Shown piece after piece: positions 15,703 to 23,105 of a DNA stretch of 36,349 nt. The position numbers and the translations under genes were made by a program. The stretch's first letter is position 1. Every line of letters starts with the position of its first letter. The notes below the pieces were generated by a model that was given only the letters and a program-made list of their open reading frames with translations, ran no database searches and was not told the DNA's origin. Origin of the DNA: Bacteroidota bacterium (lineage in GTDB: Bacteria > Bacteroidota > Bacteroidia > Chitinophagales > LD1); assembly GCA_947461105.1 (NCBI GenBank), contig CANHIG010000007.1, positions 1 through 36,349 of the forward strand, written 5' to 3'.

Positions 15703-17295
15703 ATGCTCACAAAAATTTTAATAATTGCACTGATATATTTTGTAGGAATCAGAATTGGCACTCAAAAAATATTTACCAAACTAGGTATTCCTGCTTGGAA
15801 AGCATGGGTTCCAGTTGTTTGTTCTATAGAGTGGTATAAGCTTGTTGACAAACCATCATGGTGGACAATTTGGCTTTTCGTTCCCGGAGTAAATATTTTT
15901 TACTGGGCAGGACAACTTACCAGAATGGCAGTTGCTCATGGACGATTTTCTTTTCTGGATTCACTAGGTGCTACTATAGGAGCTCCGGTATATTGGCCGT
16001 GGCTGGCAAATAATCCCGGTATAAGTTACATCTCACCTACAGGATTAAAACCCGGTCAAAAACCCTACGTAAAATCAAGAACCCGAGAATGGGCTGATGC
16101 ACTTATCTTTGCTGTGTTGGCGGCATTTTTAATCCGAACATTTGTTGCTGAGCCATACACTATCCCTACACCATCTATGGAAAAAACACTACTTGTAGGT
16201 GATTTCCCTTTTGTAAGCAAATTTCATTACGGTGCCCGATTCCCAATGACACCACTTGCTATTCCTTTCTTTCATCATACTATTCCAATGCTCAATATTC
16301 CGGCATATTTGGAATGGGTAAAAGTCCCATACTACAGATTGGCTGGCTTGCAGAAAGTAAAACGAAACGACATGGTTGTATTCAACTTTCCTGCCGGAGA
16401 TACTGTAGCTCTTGAGCGTCAGGAAATGTCTTATTATGACTTGGTTAGAATTGCTGAATTTCAAATGCAACAGCAAGGCATTAGAAATATGACGGCAATA
16501 GATGCTGTGAGAGCACAATATCACATAAAAGCAAGACCTGTAGACAAAAGAGAAAACTACATAAAACGATGCGTAGCCGTTCCTAATGATATTTTGGAAG
16601 TTAAAAACGGTGTTTTATATATCAATAACAACAAAGCTTACGAGCCTGAAAACATTTACCTGCCTTACAATGTAGTTTTCAAAGATGGACTTCAATTCTC
16701 AAACGATAATCTGAACGAATATGAACTTGAAGATATTTCATCCAGATTCAACGGCCTTCCCTCGGGACACAGAGTTTACCTCATGAAAAAAGATGTAATA
16801 GAAAAGCTCAAAAAATTCCCTTCGGTACAAAACATCGTTCCTTTCTACTATCCAAATGACCAAAACGAGGATATGATAGAAGCTATCTATCCAAACAACT
16901 TTAAATACTATAGATGGAATGTAGACAACTTTGGTCCGATAGTCATTCCTGCTGCCGGCATGAAGCTTGCACTCAATGACAGCACAATATGGCAATACAA
17001 GAGATTAATTGAGATTTATGAAGGCAATATGCTTGAATTAAAAGATGGAAAGATATTTATCAATGGCACTGAAACCAATGAATACACCTGCAAGCTCAAT
17101 TATTACTGGATGATGGGAGATAATCGTCACAACTCTCAGGATTCAAGATACTGGGGTTTTGTTCCCGAAGACCACGTAGTAGGAAAAGCATGGTTTATCT
17201 GGTTGAGTTTGGACTACAATGCAGATATTTTCCATAAAGTAAGGTGGAGCAGACTATTCACAAACATTCACGATAAGTGGGCGAAGGAGAATTAG
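15703..17295 (+). CDS. lepB: Signal peptidase I, long Bacteroidota form
   Basis: Inner-membrane serine protease that removes signal peptides from exported proteins. An N-terminal membrane region of about 110 residues with Trp-rich helices (DUF5684-like) precedes the S26 catalytic domain. The nucleophile is S158 in PTPSMEKTL, the general base is K288 in YIKRCVAVPND, and box E is GDNRHNSQDSRYWG from residue 472. The protein has 530 residues against 324 in E. coli; the Ser-Lys spacing is 130 residues instead of 55, and a further insertion lies between Lys and box E. Both are typical of this phylum as far as I recall. It is the second gene of the dapB-lepB unit and ends 18 bases before the stop of the convergent SDR gene. 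Confidence 0.93.
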   Translation: MLTKILIIALIYFVGIRIGTQKIFTKLGIPAWKAWVPVVCSIEWYKLVDKPSWWTIWLFVPGVNIFYWAGQLTRMAVAHGRFSFLDSLGATIGAPVYWPWLANNPGISYISPTGLKPGQKPYVKSRTREWADALIFAVLAAFLIRTFVAEPYTIPTPSMEKTLLVGDFPFVSKFHYGARFPMTPLAIPFFHHTIPMLNIPAYLEWVKVPYYRLAGLQKVKRNDMVVFNFPAGDTVALERQEMSYYDLVRIAEFQMQQQGIRNMTAIDAVRAQYHIKARPVDKRENYIKRCVAVPNDILEVKNGVLYINNNKAYEPENIYLPYNVVFKDGLQFSNDNLNEYELEDISSRFNGLPSGHRVYLMKKDVIEKLKKFPSVQNIVPFYYPNDQNEDMIEAIYPNNFKYYRWNVDNFGPIVIPAAGMKLALNDSTIWQYKRLIEIYEGNMLELKDGKIFINGTETNEYTCKLNYYWMMGDNRHNSQDSRYWGFVPEDHVVGKAWFIWLSLDYNADIFHKVRWSRLFTNIHDKWAKEN

Positions 17296-17313
17296 AAAAA
17301 GACTCAAACAGCC

Positions 17314-18051
17314 TTAAGACTTATGCCAGATGAAATCAGGAATAAGTCTAAATAAGACGCCCATAATCAGCCAACGACCTGTAATGTATGCAACCTTACG
17401 TTTGCTTTCTATAGCATCAGCAATTTGTTTGGCCGCTTTCTCTGCAGTCTGCACCCAAAACATGCCTTTCTGATCTTTGGTCATTTCTGTGTCTATAAAT
17501 CCGGGGCGAATGTCAGTAATATGTATAGGAAGCTTTTCAAAAGCTGCTTTGTGTCGTTGTCCCTGCATATAATTCCACATAAAGGCCTTGGTAGCACCAT
17601 AGCCAATAGCATGTCGCATGCCTCTTGTTCCTGCAATGCTGGAAATACCCACTATCTGACCCGGCAATTCTGATTTCCTGAAATAATTAAATGCATAATT
17701 TGCAATAGCCGCAAATCCTACAGCATTAACCTGATGCATGGCATTCTCTTTTTCCCACTTGCCGCTAGATTCTCCGATACCTGCATTATAGACAATCACA
17801 TCTACTCCGCCCATGCGTTCAATTAGTTTTCCCAGTATCTCACGCGCTTCGTCATGATTCTGAGCATCCATATACTCCACAAAGGTATTAGTAACACACA
17901 ACCGACTCAACTCCTCTAGAAGGTTAGTTCTGCGTGCAGTGAGTCCCAGCTCATAACCACGCTTGCTCATTTCAATAGACAGCTCCTTTCCTATACCGGA
18001 AGAAGCGCCTATGATAATAGCTTTTTTTGTTCCTGTTTGCTTATCTGACAT
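17314..18051 (-). CDS. Short-chain dehydrogenase/reductase (SDR)
   Basis: Classical NAD(P)-dependent SDR oxidoreductase of 245 residues. The cofactor loop is GASSGIG near residues 15-21, NAG is in VYNAGIGE, the catalytic Ser is in GISSIAG, and the catalytic YxxxK is YGATK. The Arg pair after the first strand (TARR) suggests NADPH preference. The substrate cannot be predicted. ATG at 18051 (MSDKQTG) is preferred to a TTG at 18090 because it places the first beta strand at the normal distance. A C-terminal hydrophobic stretch (WLIMGVLFRLIPDFIW) may touch the membrane. Confidence 0.88.
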   Translation of the reverse strand: MSDKQTGTKKAIIIGASSGIGKELSIEMSKRGYELGLTARRTNLLEELSRLCVTNTFVEYMDAQNHDEAREILGKLIERMGGVDVIVYNAGIGESSGKWEKENAMHQVNAVGFAAIANYAFNYFRKSELPGQIVGISSIAGTRGMRHAIGYGATKAFMWNYMQGQRHKAAFEKLPIHITDIRPGFIDTEMTKDQKGMFWVQTAEKAAKQIADAIESKRKVAYITGRWLIMGVLFRLIPDFIWHKS

Positions 18052-18151
18052 ATTTCCAACTCTAATATAGCAAACGATTACTATTCCCAAAATCTAAAAA
18101 CCAACCAATAAGCGACCGTTTGATTTATTCTAATATAAGTATTATTACAAC

Positions 18152-18505
18152 ATGGATGGAAAGACCAGAAAATTTGAAAATCTACATATCGCTATTTGGC
18201 TGCTTAAGGATATTTGCTGGGTTTCTCTAAGCAAAACTGGAGGGGTGATAATGATATTCCCTACTTTGATCTTAGCGATTTGGATTACATGGATAAACCG
18301 TGACAACATATCTGAATTAGTACACAATTTGGCTATTTGCTCATGGATTTGTGCCAACTCCACATGGATGATTGGAGAATTCTACTTTGATGATTCGTTA
18401 AGGCCTTTGTCAATTGGCTTTTTCATGGTTGGAATAAGTATCACAGCAGTATATTACATTGGTTTGATTTGGAAAAAACTAAAAACCAACTCCAATACTA
18501 TTTAG
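18152..18505 (+). CDS. Small three-helix membrane protein, uncharacterised Bacteroidota family
   Basis: Protein of 117 residues with predicted membrane segments at about 31-49 (VIMIFPTLILAIWITWI), 57-75 (HNLAICSWICANSTWMI) and 88-107 (IGFFMVGISITAVYYIGLIW). The features WLLKDICW, the HNLA...WICANSTWM stretch and EF after the second helix resemble a small family I have seen in many Bacteroidota genomes without a function. The segment is unlikely to be a chance frame: it has normal amino-acid use, an ATG with an A-rich leader and good hydrophobic periodicity. Its last eight bases overlap the end of the convergent DUF4159 gene. Confidence 0.65.
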   Translation: MDGKTRKFENLHIAIWLLKDICWVSLSKTGGVIMIFPTLILAIWITWINRDNISELVHNLAICSWICANSTWMIGEFYFDDSLRPLSIGFFMVGISITAVYYIGLIWKKLKTNSNTI

Positions 18506-19151
18506 TGAAAGCATATCGAATCAGATTGGCCCCCATCTTAAGCGCCTTCTCTCTCGCCTCGGGGCTATCTTTGTGCACTTCAGGATCTTCCCAACCATCA
18601 CCTAAATCGCATTCATAAGTGTATAAAACAACAAGCCTACCCTCATAAAACAAACCAAAGGCCTGAGGGGGGTTATTATCATGCTCATGCACTTTGGGAA
18701 GTCCTCTCGGGAAATCATATTTCTGATGGAATATTTCCTGAGAAAAAGGAAGTTCGATTAATTTCTGTCCCAGAAAAATCTTTTCGAGCTGTGGACGAAT
18801 AAATTTATCCATGCCATAGTTATCATCGGCATGAAGAAATCCTCCACCCATCAAAAAGTTTCTCAAATTGGTTAATTCCTGCTCACTGAAAACCACGTTT
18901 CCATGACCAGTCATATGCACAAAGGGATAATTGAAAAGCTCCAAACTTCCTGCCTCCACTGTAGCTGATTCAGCATCAATGTTAGTTTTCAAATTTTGAT
19001 TGCAGTATTTAATAAGATTAGTCAATGAAGTTGGATTGGCATACCAATCACCACCGCCATTATACTTGAGCAGAGCAATCTTCAATGGCTTTTCCTGTGC
19101 ATGAGCCATTGTAGCCACAAAGAATATGAGTGTCAGCAGTCTTTCCATCAT
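18498..19151 (-). CDS. DUF4159-domain secreted protein
   Basis: Exported protein of 217 residues: signal peptide to about residue 18 (ATMAHA), then a DUF4159 domain over the rest, recognised from LLKYNGGGDWY, FVHMTGHGNVVFSEQE, GGGFLHADDNYG, and the closing YTYECDLGDGWEDPEV. The fold is thought to resemble glutamine-amidotransferase-like domains, but no activity is established. Two adjacent ATG codons start it; the first is used here. It follows rsmE by 27 bases on the same strand, so the two are probably co-transcribed. The end overlaps the small membrane-protein gene by eight bases. Confidence 0.85.
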   Translation of the reverse strand: MMERLLTLIFFVATMAHAQEKPLKIALLKYNGGGDWYANPTSLTNLIKYCNQNLKTNIDAESATVEAGSLELFNYPFVHMTGHGNVVFSEQELTNLRNFLMGGGFLHADDNYGMDKFIRPQLEKIFLGQKLIELPFSQEIFHQKYDFPRGLPKVHEHDNNPPQAFGLFYEGRLVVLYTYECDLGDGWEDPEVHKDSPEAREKALKMGANLIRYAFTK

Positions 19152-19178
19152 CTAAAAATATCTTTATAATACATATCT

Positions 19179-19877
19179 CTAGTAGGCATTAACAAATTTA
19201 AATGCAGCAGTTGCATATATTGCAGCAGTTTCAGTTCTTAGTCGTGTATTTCCCAAACTAATTCCTTTAAATCCATGCTGTGTAGCAAGATTAAATTCCT
19301 CATCAGTGAAATCTCCTTCAGGACCAATCAATATCAATGTGCTTGAATCAGCACGTAGTTTTTGCTCTATGCCAGAAAATTCACCTCCGCAATAGGCAAT
19401 AAGATTTGTATGTGCCTCATGCGCATTCAAAAAAGTATCAAAACGCTCAATAACAGCGGGCATCTCAGGAAACCAGAAATTCTTTGATTGCTTACATGCA
19501 GCATGCACAATTTTATTCAATCGCTCAAAATTAAGCTTATCTCGCTCTGTTCGCTTAGTTTCTATAAAGGATATTTGCTCAATGCCCAACTCACAAACTT
19601 TTTCGAGCATCCATTCTATTCTATCCATTTGTTTTAAAGGTGCTACCGCTAAATGAAATCCAGTATTTCTCCTGATATGTCTTTCTATTAAAATAATCTG
19701 TGCAGTAAAAAATCTTTTTGCTATGCTTTGAATAATAGCTTTAGCCACATCCCCTTTCCCATTTATCACAAGAATCTCATCCCCTTCATTTGCCCTCAGC
19801 ACTTTCAGATGCATGCTTTCATCTTCCTCAAACTGGATGAGCGTTTCACTTATAAATGGATAGAAAAAGAAATGCAT
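19179..19877 (-). CDS. rsmE: 16S rRNA (uracil-1498-N3)-methyltransferase
   Basis: SPOUT-class methyltransferase that modifies U1498 of 16S rRNA. A PUA-like N-terminal domain (residues about 1-70) is followed by the trefoil-knot domain with LIGPEGDFTDEEF and SLGNTRLRTETAA, the two motifs that form the SAM-binding knot. Length 232 residues is normal. The start ATG lies directly against the T-tract of the terminator of the upstream OmpA operon; on the minus strand TAAATTTG at 19915-19908 is an exact -7-like match without a visible -33, which would start the transcript within the right half of that hairpin. Confidence 0.93.
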   Translation of the reverse strand: MHFFFYPFISETLIQFEEDESMHLKVLRANEGDEILVINGKGDVAKAIIQSIAKRFFTAQIILIERHIRRNTGFHLAVAPLKQMDRIEWMLEKVCELGIEQISFIETKRTERDKLNFERLNKIVHAACKQSKNFWFPEMPAVIERFDTFLNAHEAHTNLIAYCGGEFSGIEQKLRADSSTLILIGPEGDFTDEEFNLATQHGFKGISLGNTRLRTETAAIYATAAFKFVNAY

Positions 19878-19907
19878 AAAAAAAGGGTTGATGATTAATC
19901 AACCCTT
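19878..19907 (-). terminator. Intrinsic terminator of the adhesin-PorP-OmpA operon
   Basis: Perfect 10-bp stem AAGGGTTGAT (19883-19892) / ATCAACCCTT (19898-19907) with a 5-base loop. On the minus strand it is followed by a run of seven T (19884-19878). It lies 20 bases past the stop of the OmpA gene and abuts the rsmE start codon. Confidence 0.85.
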
Positions 19908-19926
19908 CAAATTTATTCGTTTTAAA

Positions 19927-22110
19927 TTATTTGACTTTGAAAATTTTAAATTCTGTACGTCTGTTTACCTGATGCTCAGCTTCTGTGCATGCAGATTTGT
20001 TTTTGGCGGTACAAGTACATTTATTATCAGGCTTTCTCTCTCCCATGCCAACTGCAATTAATCTCCTACCATTAACTCCGCTGTTAACCATAAAGTCTAC
20101 ACAACTTTTAGCTCTTTTTGCAGAGAGAATATCATTGTATTTTGTACTTGCTCTACAGTCAGTATGAGAACTAAGCTCAACACCCATAGTTGGATAACGC
20201 TTCATGATTCGAACCATTTTTTTCAAACCTTCTTCAAATCCCGGTTTGATTTCACTCTTATCCAAATCGAAGTAAACATTATACATTTTAATCACTGTTC
20301 CTACTTTGAGGTACATAATTTCAAAACTTTCTGACATGCTGATAGGCGCTACTTTGCCTTTAGTAGAAAGTTCTTTACAAGAAATATCAAAAACCCCGTC
20401 ATCAGTCCCTGATTCCTTTGTAGCACAAACTTCATAATCAGATTCAGCTTCCAACTCAAATTTACATTTGCAGTCCGCATCTATAATACAAGTTTTCTTT
20501 TCTCCTGTAGCTTTGTTTACCACTTCAACAACTGCCCCTTTTGCAATGCCTTGAGCAGCCTCTGTCACACAAACCACTAAATCAAAGTCTGTTGCTCGAT
20601 TCAATAACAAATCGGCAGTAGTATTTTCAGCTGAAGTAGTCAGATCTTGTTCCAAAGGCTTATAATCTTTCTTGTTGGCTGTTATTTTATAGTTTTTGTT
20701 TGGAAGTGCAGTGAAGCAATAGCTCCCCTTAGCTCCGCTGTTTTTAGTTGCAATTACTTTGCCATCCAAAACCAACTTCACTTCTACTCCTGCCAATGCA
20801 GCCCCTGTTTTGGAGTCTGTAACTGTTCCGCAAAGACTAATACCCAATTTAATAAACTTGTAAATATCATCACTTCCCTGGCCACCTGTTCTGTCAGAAA
20901 CCATGTACCCATTCTTGTTATTACCATCAATGATATATCCAAAATCATCAAAACGAGAGTTCACAGGTGCTCCAAGATTTTGAATATTAGACCATGTTCC
21001 ATTAGAAAAAGTAGCAGAATTCACATCTAGACCTCCCAACCCTACTCTCGAATCAGATGAAAAATAAAGTGTACCGTCCTTTGCAATGAATGGGAACAAT
21101 TCTCTTCCTACTGTATTAACCGATGGTCCTAAATTAACAGGAGTCCCCCAAGTAGATCCTTCTTTAGATGAAACATAAATATCTGTTTCTCCCAAGCCGC
21201 CCGGCATATCAGAAACAAAATATAATTTTTTCCCATCTGCAGAAATTGATGGATGACCTGTAGAGTATTCTTTGCTGCTAAAGGGAAGTGGTGTTGGCTT
21301 ACCCCATTTTTGTTTCGCCTCATCAAGCACAGAATAAAGAATCTGTAGCTTAGCTATCTTTTGTTTTTTCTTTCCAACTTTTGTTTTGAAAACACTTGTT
21401 CTGGTAAAAAACATTTCTTTACCATCAGCAGAGAAGGTAGCAGGTCCGTCATGAAACTTTCTGTTTGCTTTCTTACCTCTTAAAAGTTTTGAATCAGTAA
21501 GGTTTCCATTAGCATCAGCAGTAGCTAAATACATATCATAGAACTTCCCTCCTGTCCAAACATCCTTACGGCTGATAGCACCACTTCTTGGTTTGTTTGC
21601 AGTATATGAAATGCCATCTTTATAAAAAGCCGGTCCCATTTCAGATACAGGACTATTTAATGGTAATCCTGTGATGTTGTATAATTTGCTGTCTTGATTT
21701 AAAGCAAGAATTTTCTCCAAACAATTTTCAAATTCCAAAGCACGCTTGTCTTCATCATTTGTCTTTGCGTAAAGATTATACTGTTCAGCAGCTTCTTTAT
21801 ACTTTCCGTTTGATCTCAACTCCTGAGCATAGTGAAATCTGTTTACAGATGGAGCAGTTGATATCTGAATTAACTTGCTGTAGATTTCTTCAGCAGCGAT
21901 ATGGTTTTCAGAAAGCACATAAGATCTAGCCAGTTTTTCGAGTAATTCAACTTCAGTGGTACGCTTTTTTGCAGCTTTTTCATAAGCTGATACTGCTCCC
22001 CGGAAGTTTAGCTTTCGAAATCTTTTATCACCTATTTTCTCTGCTCCTTTCTGTGCAAAAACGCAAATTAATGCTACACACAAAATTGAAAGTATCGTTA
22101 TCTTTTTCAT
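19927..22110 (-). CDS. OmpA-family protein with TPR and PD40 repeats (PorE-like, type IX secretion)
   Basis: Outer-membrane or periplasmic protein of 727 residues with a signal peptide (ALICVFAQ). Residues about 28-130 are TPR-like helices; about 155-420 hold WD40-like PD40 beta-propeller repeats (PSISADGKKLYFVSD, FIAKDGTLYFSSD); about 428-500 are a carboxypeptidase-regulatory-like domain (GTVTDSKTGAALAGVEV); and about 610-727 are a peptidoglycan-binding OmpA domain (YFDLDKSEIKPG, SHTDCRAS, NRRTEFKIF). This is the architecture of PorE of the Porphyromonas type IX system and of its many paralogues. It would tie the secretion or adhesion complex to the cell wall. It is the third gene of the adhesin operon, 31 bases after the PorP/SprF gene, followed by a terminator. 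Confidence 0.88.
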   Translation of the reverse strand: MKKITILSILCVALICVFAQKGAEKIGDKRFRKLNFRGAVSAYEKAAKKRTTEVELLEKLARSYVLSENHIAAEEIYSKLIQISTAPSVNRFHYAQELRSNGKYKEAAEQYNLYAKTNDEDKRALEFENCLEKILALNQDSKLYNITGLPLNSPVSEMGPAFYKDGISYTANKPRSGAISRKDVWTGGKFYDMYLATADANGNLTDSKLLRGKKANRKFHDGPATFSADGKEMFFTRTSVFKTKVGKKKQKIAKLQILYSVLDEAKQKWGKPTPLPFSSKEYSTGHPSISADGKKLYFVSDMPGGLGETDIYVSSKEGSTWGTPVNLGPSVNTVGRELFPFIAKDGTLYFSSDSRVGLGGLDVNSATFSNGTWSNIQNLGAPVNSRFDDFGYIIDGNNKNGYMVSDRTGGQGSDDIYKFIKLGISLCGTVTDSKTGAALAGVEVKLVLDGKVIATKNSGAKGSYCFTALPNKNYKITANKKDYKPLEQDLTTSAENTTADLLLNRATDFDLVVCVTEAAQGIAKGAVVEVVNKATGEKKTCIIDADCKCKFELEAESDYEVCATKESGTDDGVFDISCKELSTKGKVAPISMSESFEIMYLKVGTVIKMYNVYFDLDKSEIKPGFEEGLKKMVRIMKRYPTMGVELSSHTDCRASTKYNDILSAKRAKSCVDFMVNSGVNGRRLIAVGMGERKPDNKCTCTAKNKSACTEAEHQVNRRTEFKIFKVK

Positions 22111-22141
22111 TATCTATTGTTTGATTAGGGGTTAAAAAAAA

Positions 22142-23089
22142 TTAGAAGTATCTAACGTATCTAGGGTTAACAATGCCTTTGTTCACAAAGTCAAAATCAT
22201 ATCCAAGCATTACTTCATGAGAGCCAGTAGTGAACTTAGAAATAGAGCTTACTGTTAAATCATAAGCATAACCTACTCTCAGTTGAGGTAAAATATTAAA
22301 TGCCGCCATAAATCCGTAAGAATCTGAAAGACGATAGCTGGCACCAATCCAAATCCTGTCAATGAAAATGAAGTTTGCGTTGAAATCAAAATCTATCGGA
22401 GCATATTTAGGAACATACTTCATCATTACCGATGGAGCAAATTTCACCTTCTTACCTAAATCAAATACATAACCACCTGTTGCATAAAGATGATAGTATT
22501 GATGAGAAGTGTTTGCACCAGTTTGGAATACCTTATTCGTTTTGTATGAACCTGCCAATAAATTTGGCACAGAAACTCCAATGAAAAACTTTTGGCTATA
22601 AGCATACAATCCGAATCCAACATTTGGAATCCAAATAGAAGCATTTTGGCTAAAGCTAGGGTCTGTAGCAGCACCGCCCTGAGTTTCCACTTCGCTCAAT
22701 TTAGCTCTGTAATTCATTACTCCGGCAGAAATACCAAGGCTCAATTTGATTTTTTTACTCTTATCAAGAGGAATTCTGTAAGCAAAATTTCCTTCAATCT
22801 TATTAGTATGGGTTACTCCTATTCTGTCATTCACAAAAGTAAGCCCCAATGCAATATTATTGTTTTGAAGCGGTGAATGGATTGAGAATGAACCTGTCTG
22901 CGGAGCTCCGGGAACATTCACCCATTGCAATCTATATGCAGCGGCAAGAGATAACGCTTCTCTGCTACCCGCTGCTGCCGGATTGAATATTAAAGGATTG
23001 AAACGGTACATAGTGTACTGCACATCCTGCTGAGCCATTGAAACTCCCGAAACGAACACGCAAAGGGATAATAAATACTTCTTTATCAT
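22142..23089 (-). CDS. PorP/SprF family type IX secretion outer-membrane protein
   Basis: Outer-membrane beta-barrel of 315 residues of the PorP/SprF family. The signal peptide is followed by AQQDVQYTMYRFNPLIFNPAAAGS, here recognised by its QYTMYRFN and NPAAAGS parts, the family hallmark. The rest is alternating beta strands ending in an aromatic C-terminus (RYVRYF). In Flavobacterium, SprF is needed to secrete and attach the adhesin SprB, whose gene lies next to it; here the gene directly upstream encodes a type B type IX substrate, so this protein is probably its dedicated partner. Gap to the adhesin is 16 bases. Confidence 0.92.
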   Translation of the reverse strand: MIKKYLLSLCVFVSGVSMAQQDVQYTMYRFNPLIFNPAAAGSREALSLAAAYRLQWVNVPGAPQTGSFSIHSPLQNNNIALGLTFVNDRIGVTHTNKIEGNFAYRIPLDKSKKIKLSLGISAGVMNYRAKLSEVETQGGAATDPSFSQNASIWIPNVGFGLYAYSQKFFIGVSVPNLLAGSYKTNKVFQTGANTSHQYYHLYATGGYVFDLGKKVKFAPSVMMKYVPKYAPIDFDFNANFIFIDRIWIGASYRLSDSYGFMAAFNILPQLRVGYAYDLTVSSISKFTTGSHEVMLGYDFDFVNKGIVNPRYVRYF

Positions 23090-23105
23090 TAGTTGTTGTT
23101 TTGTA

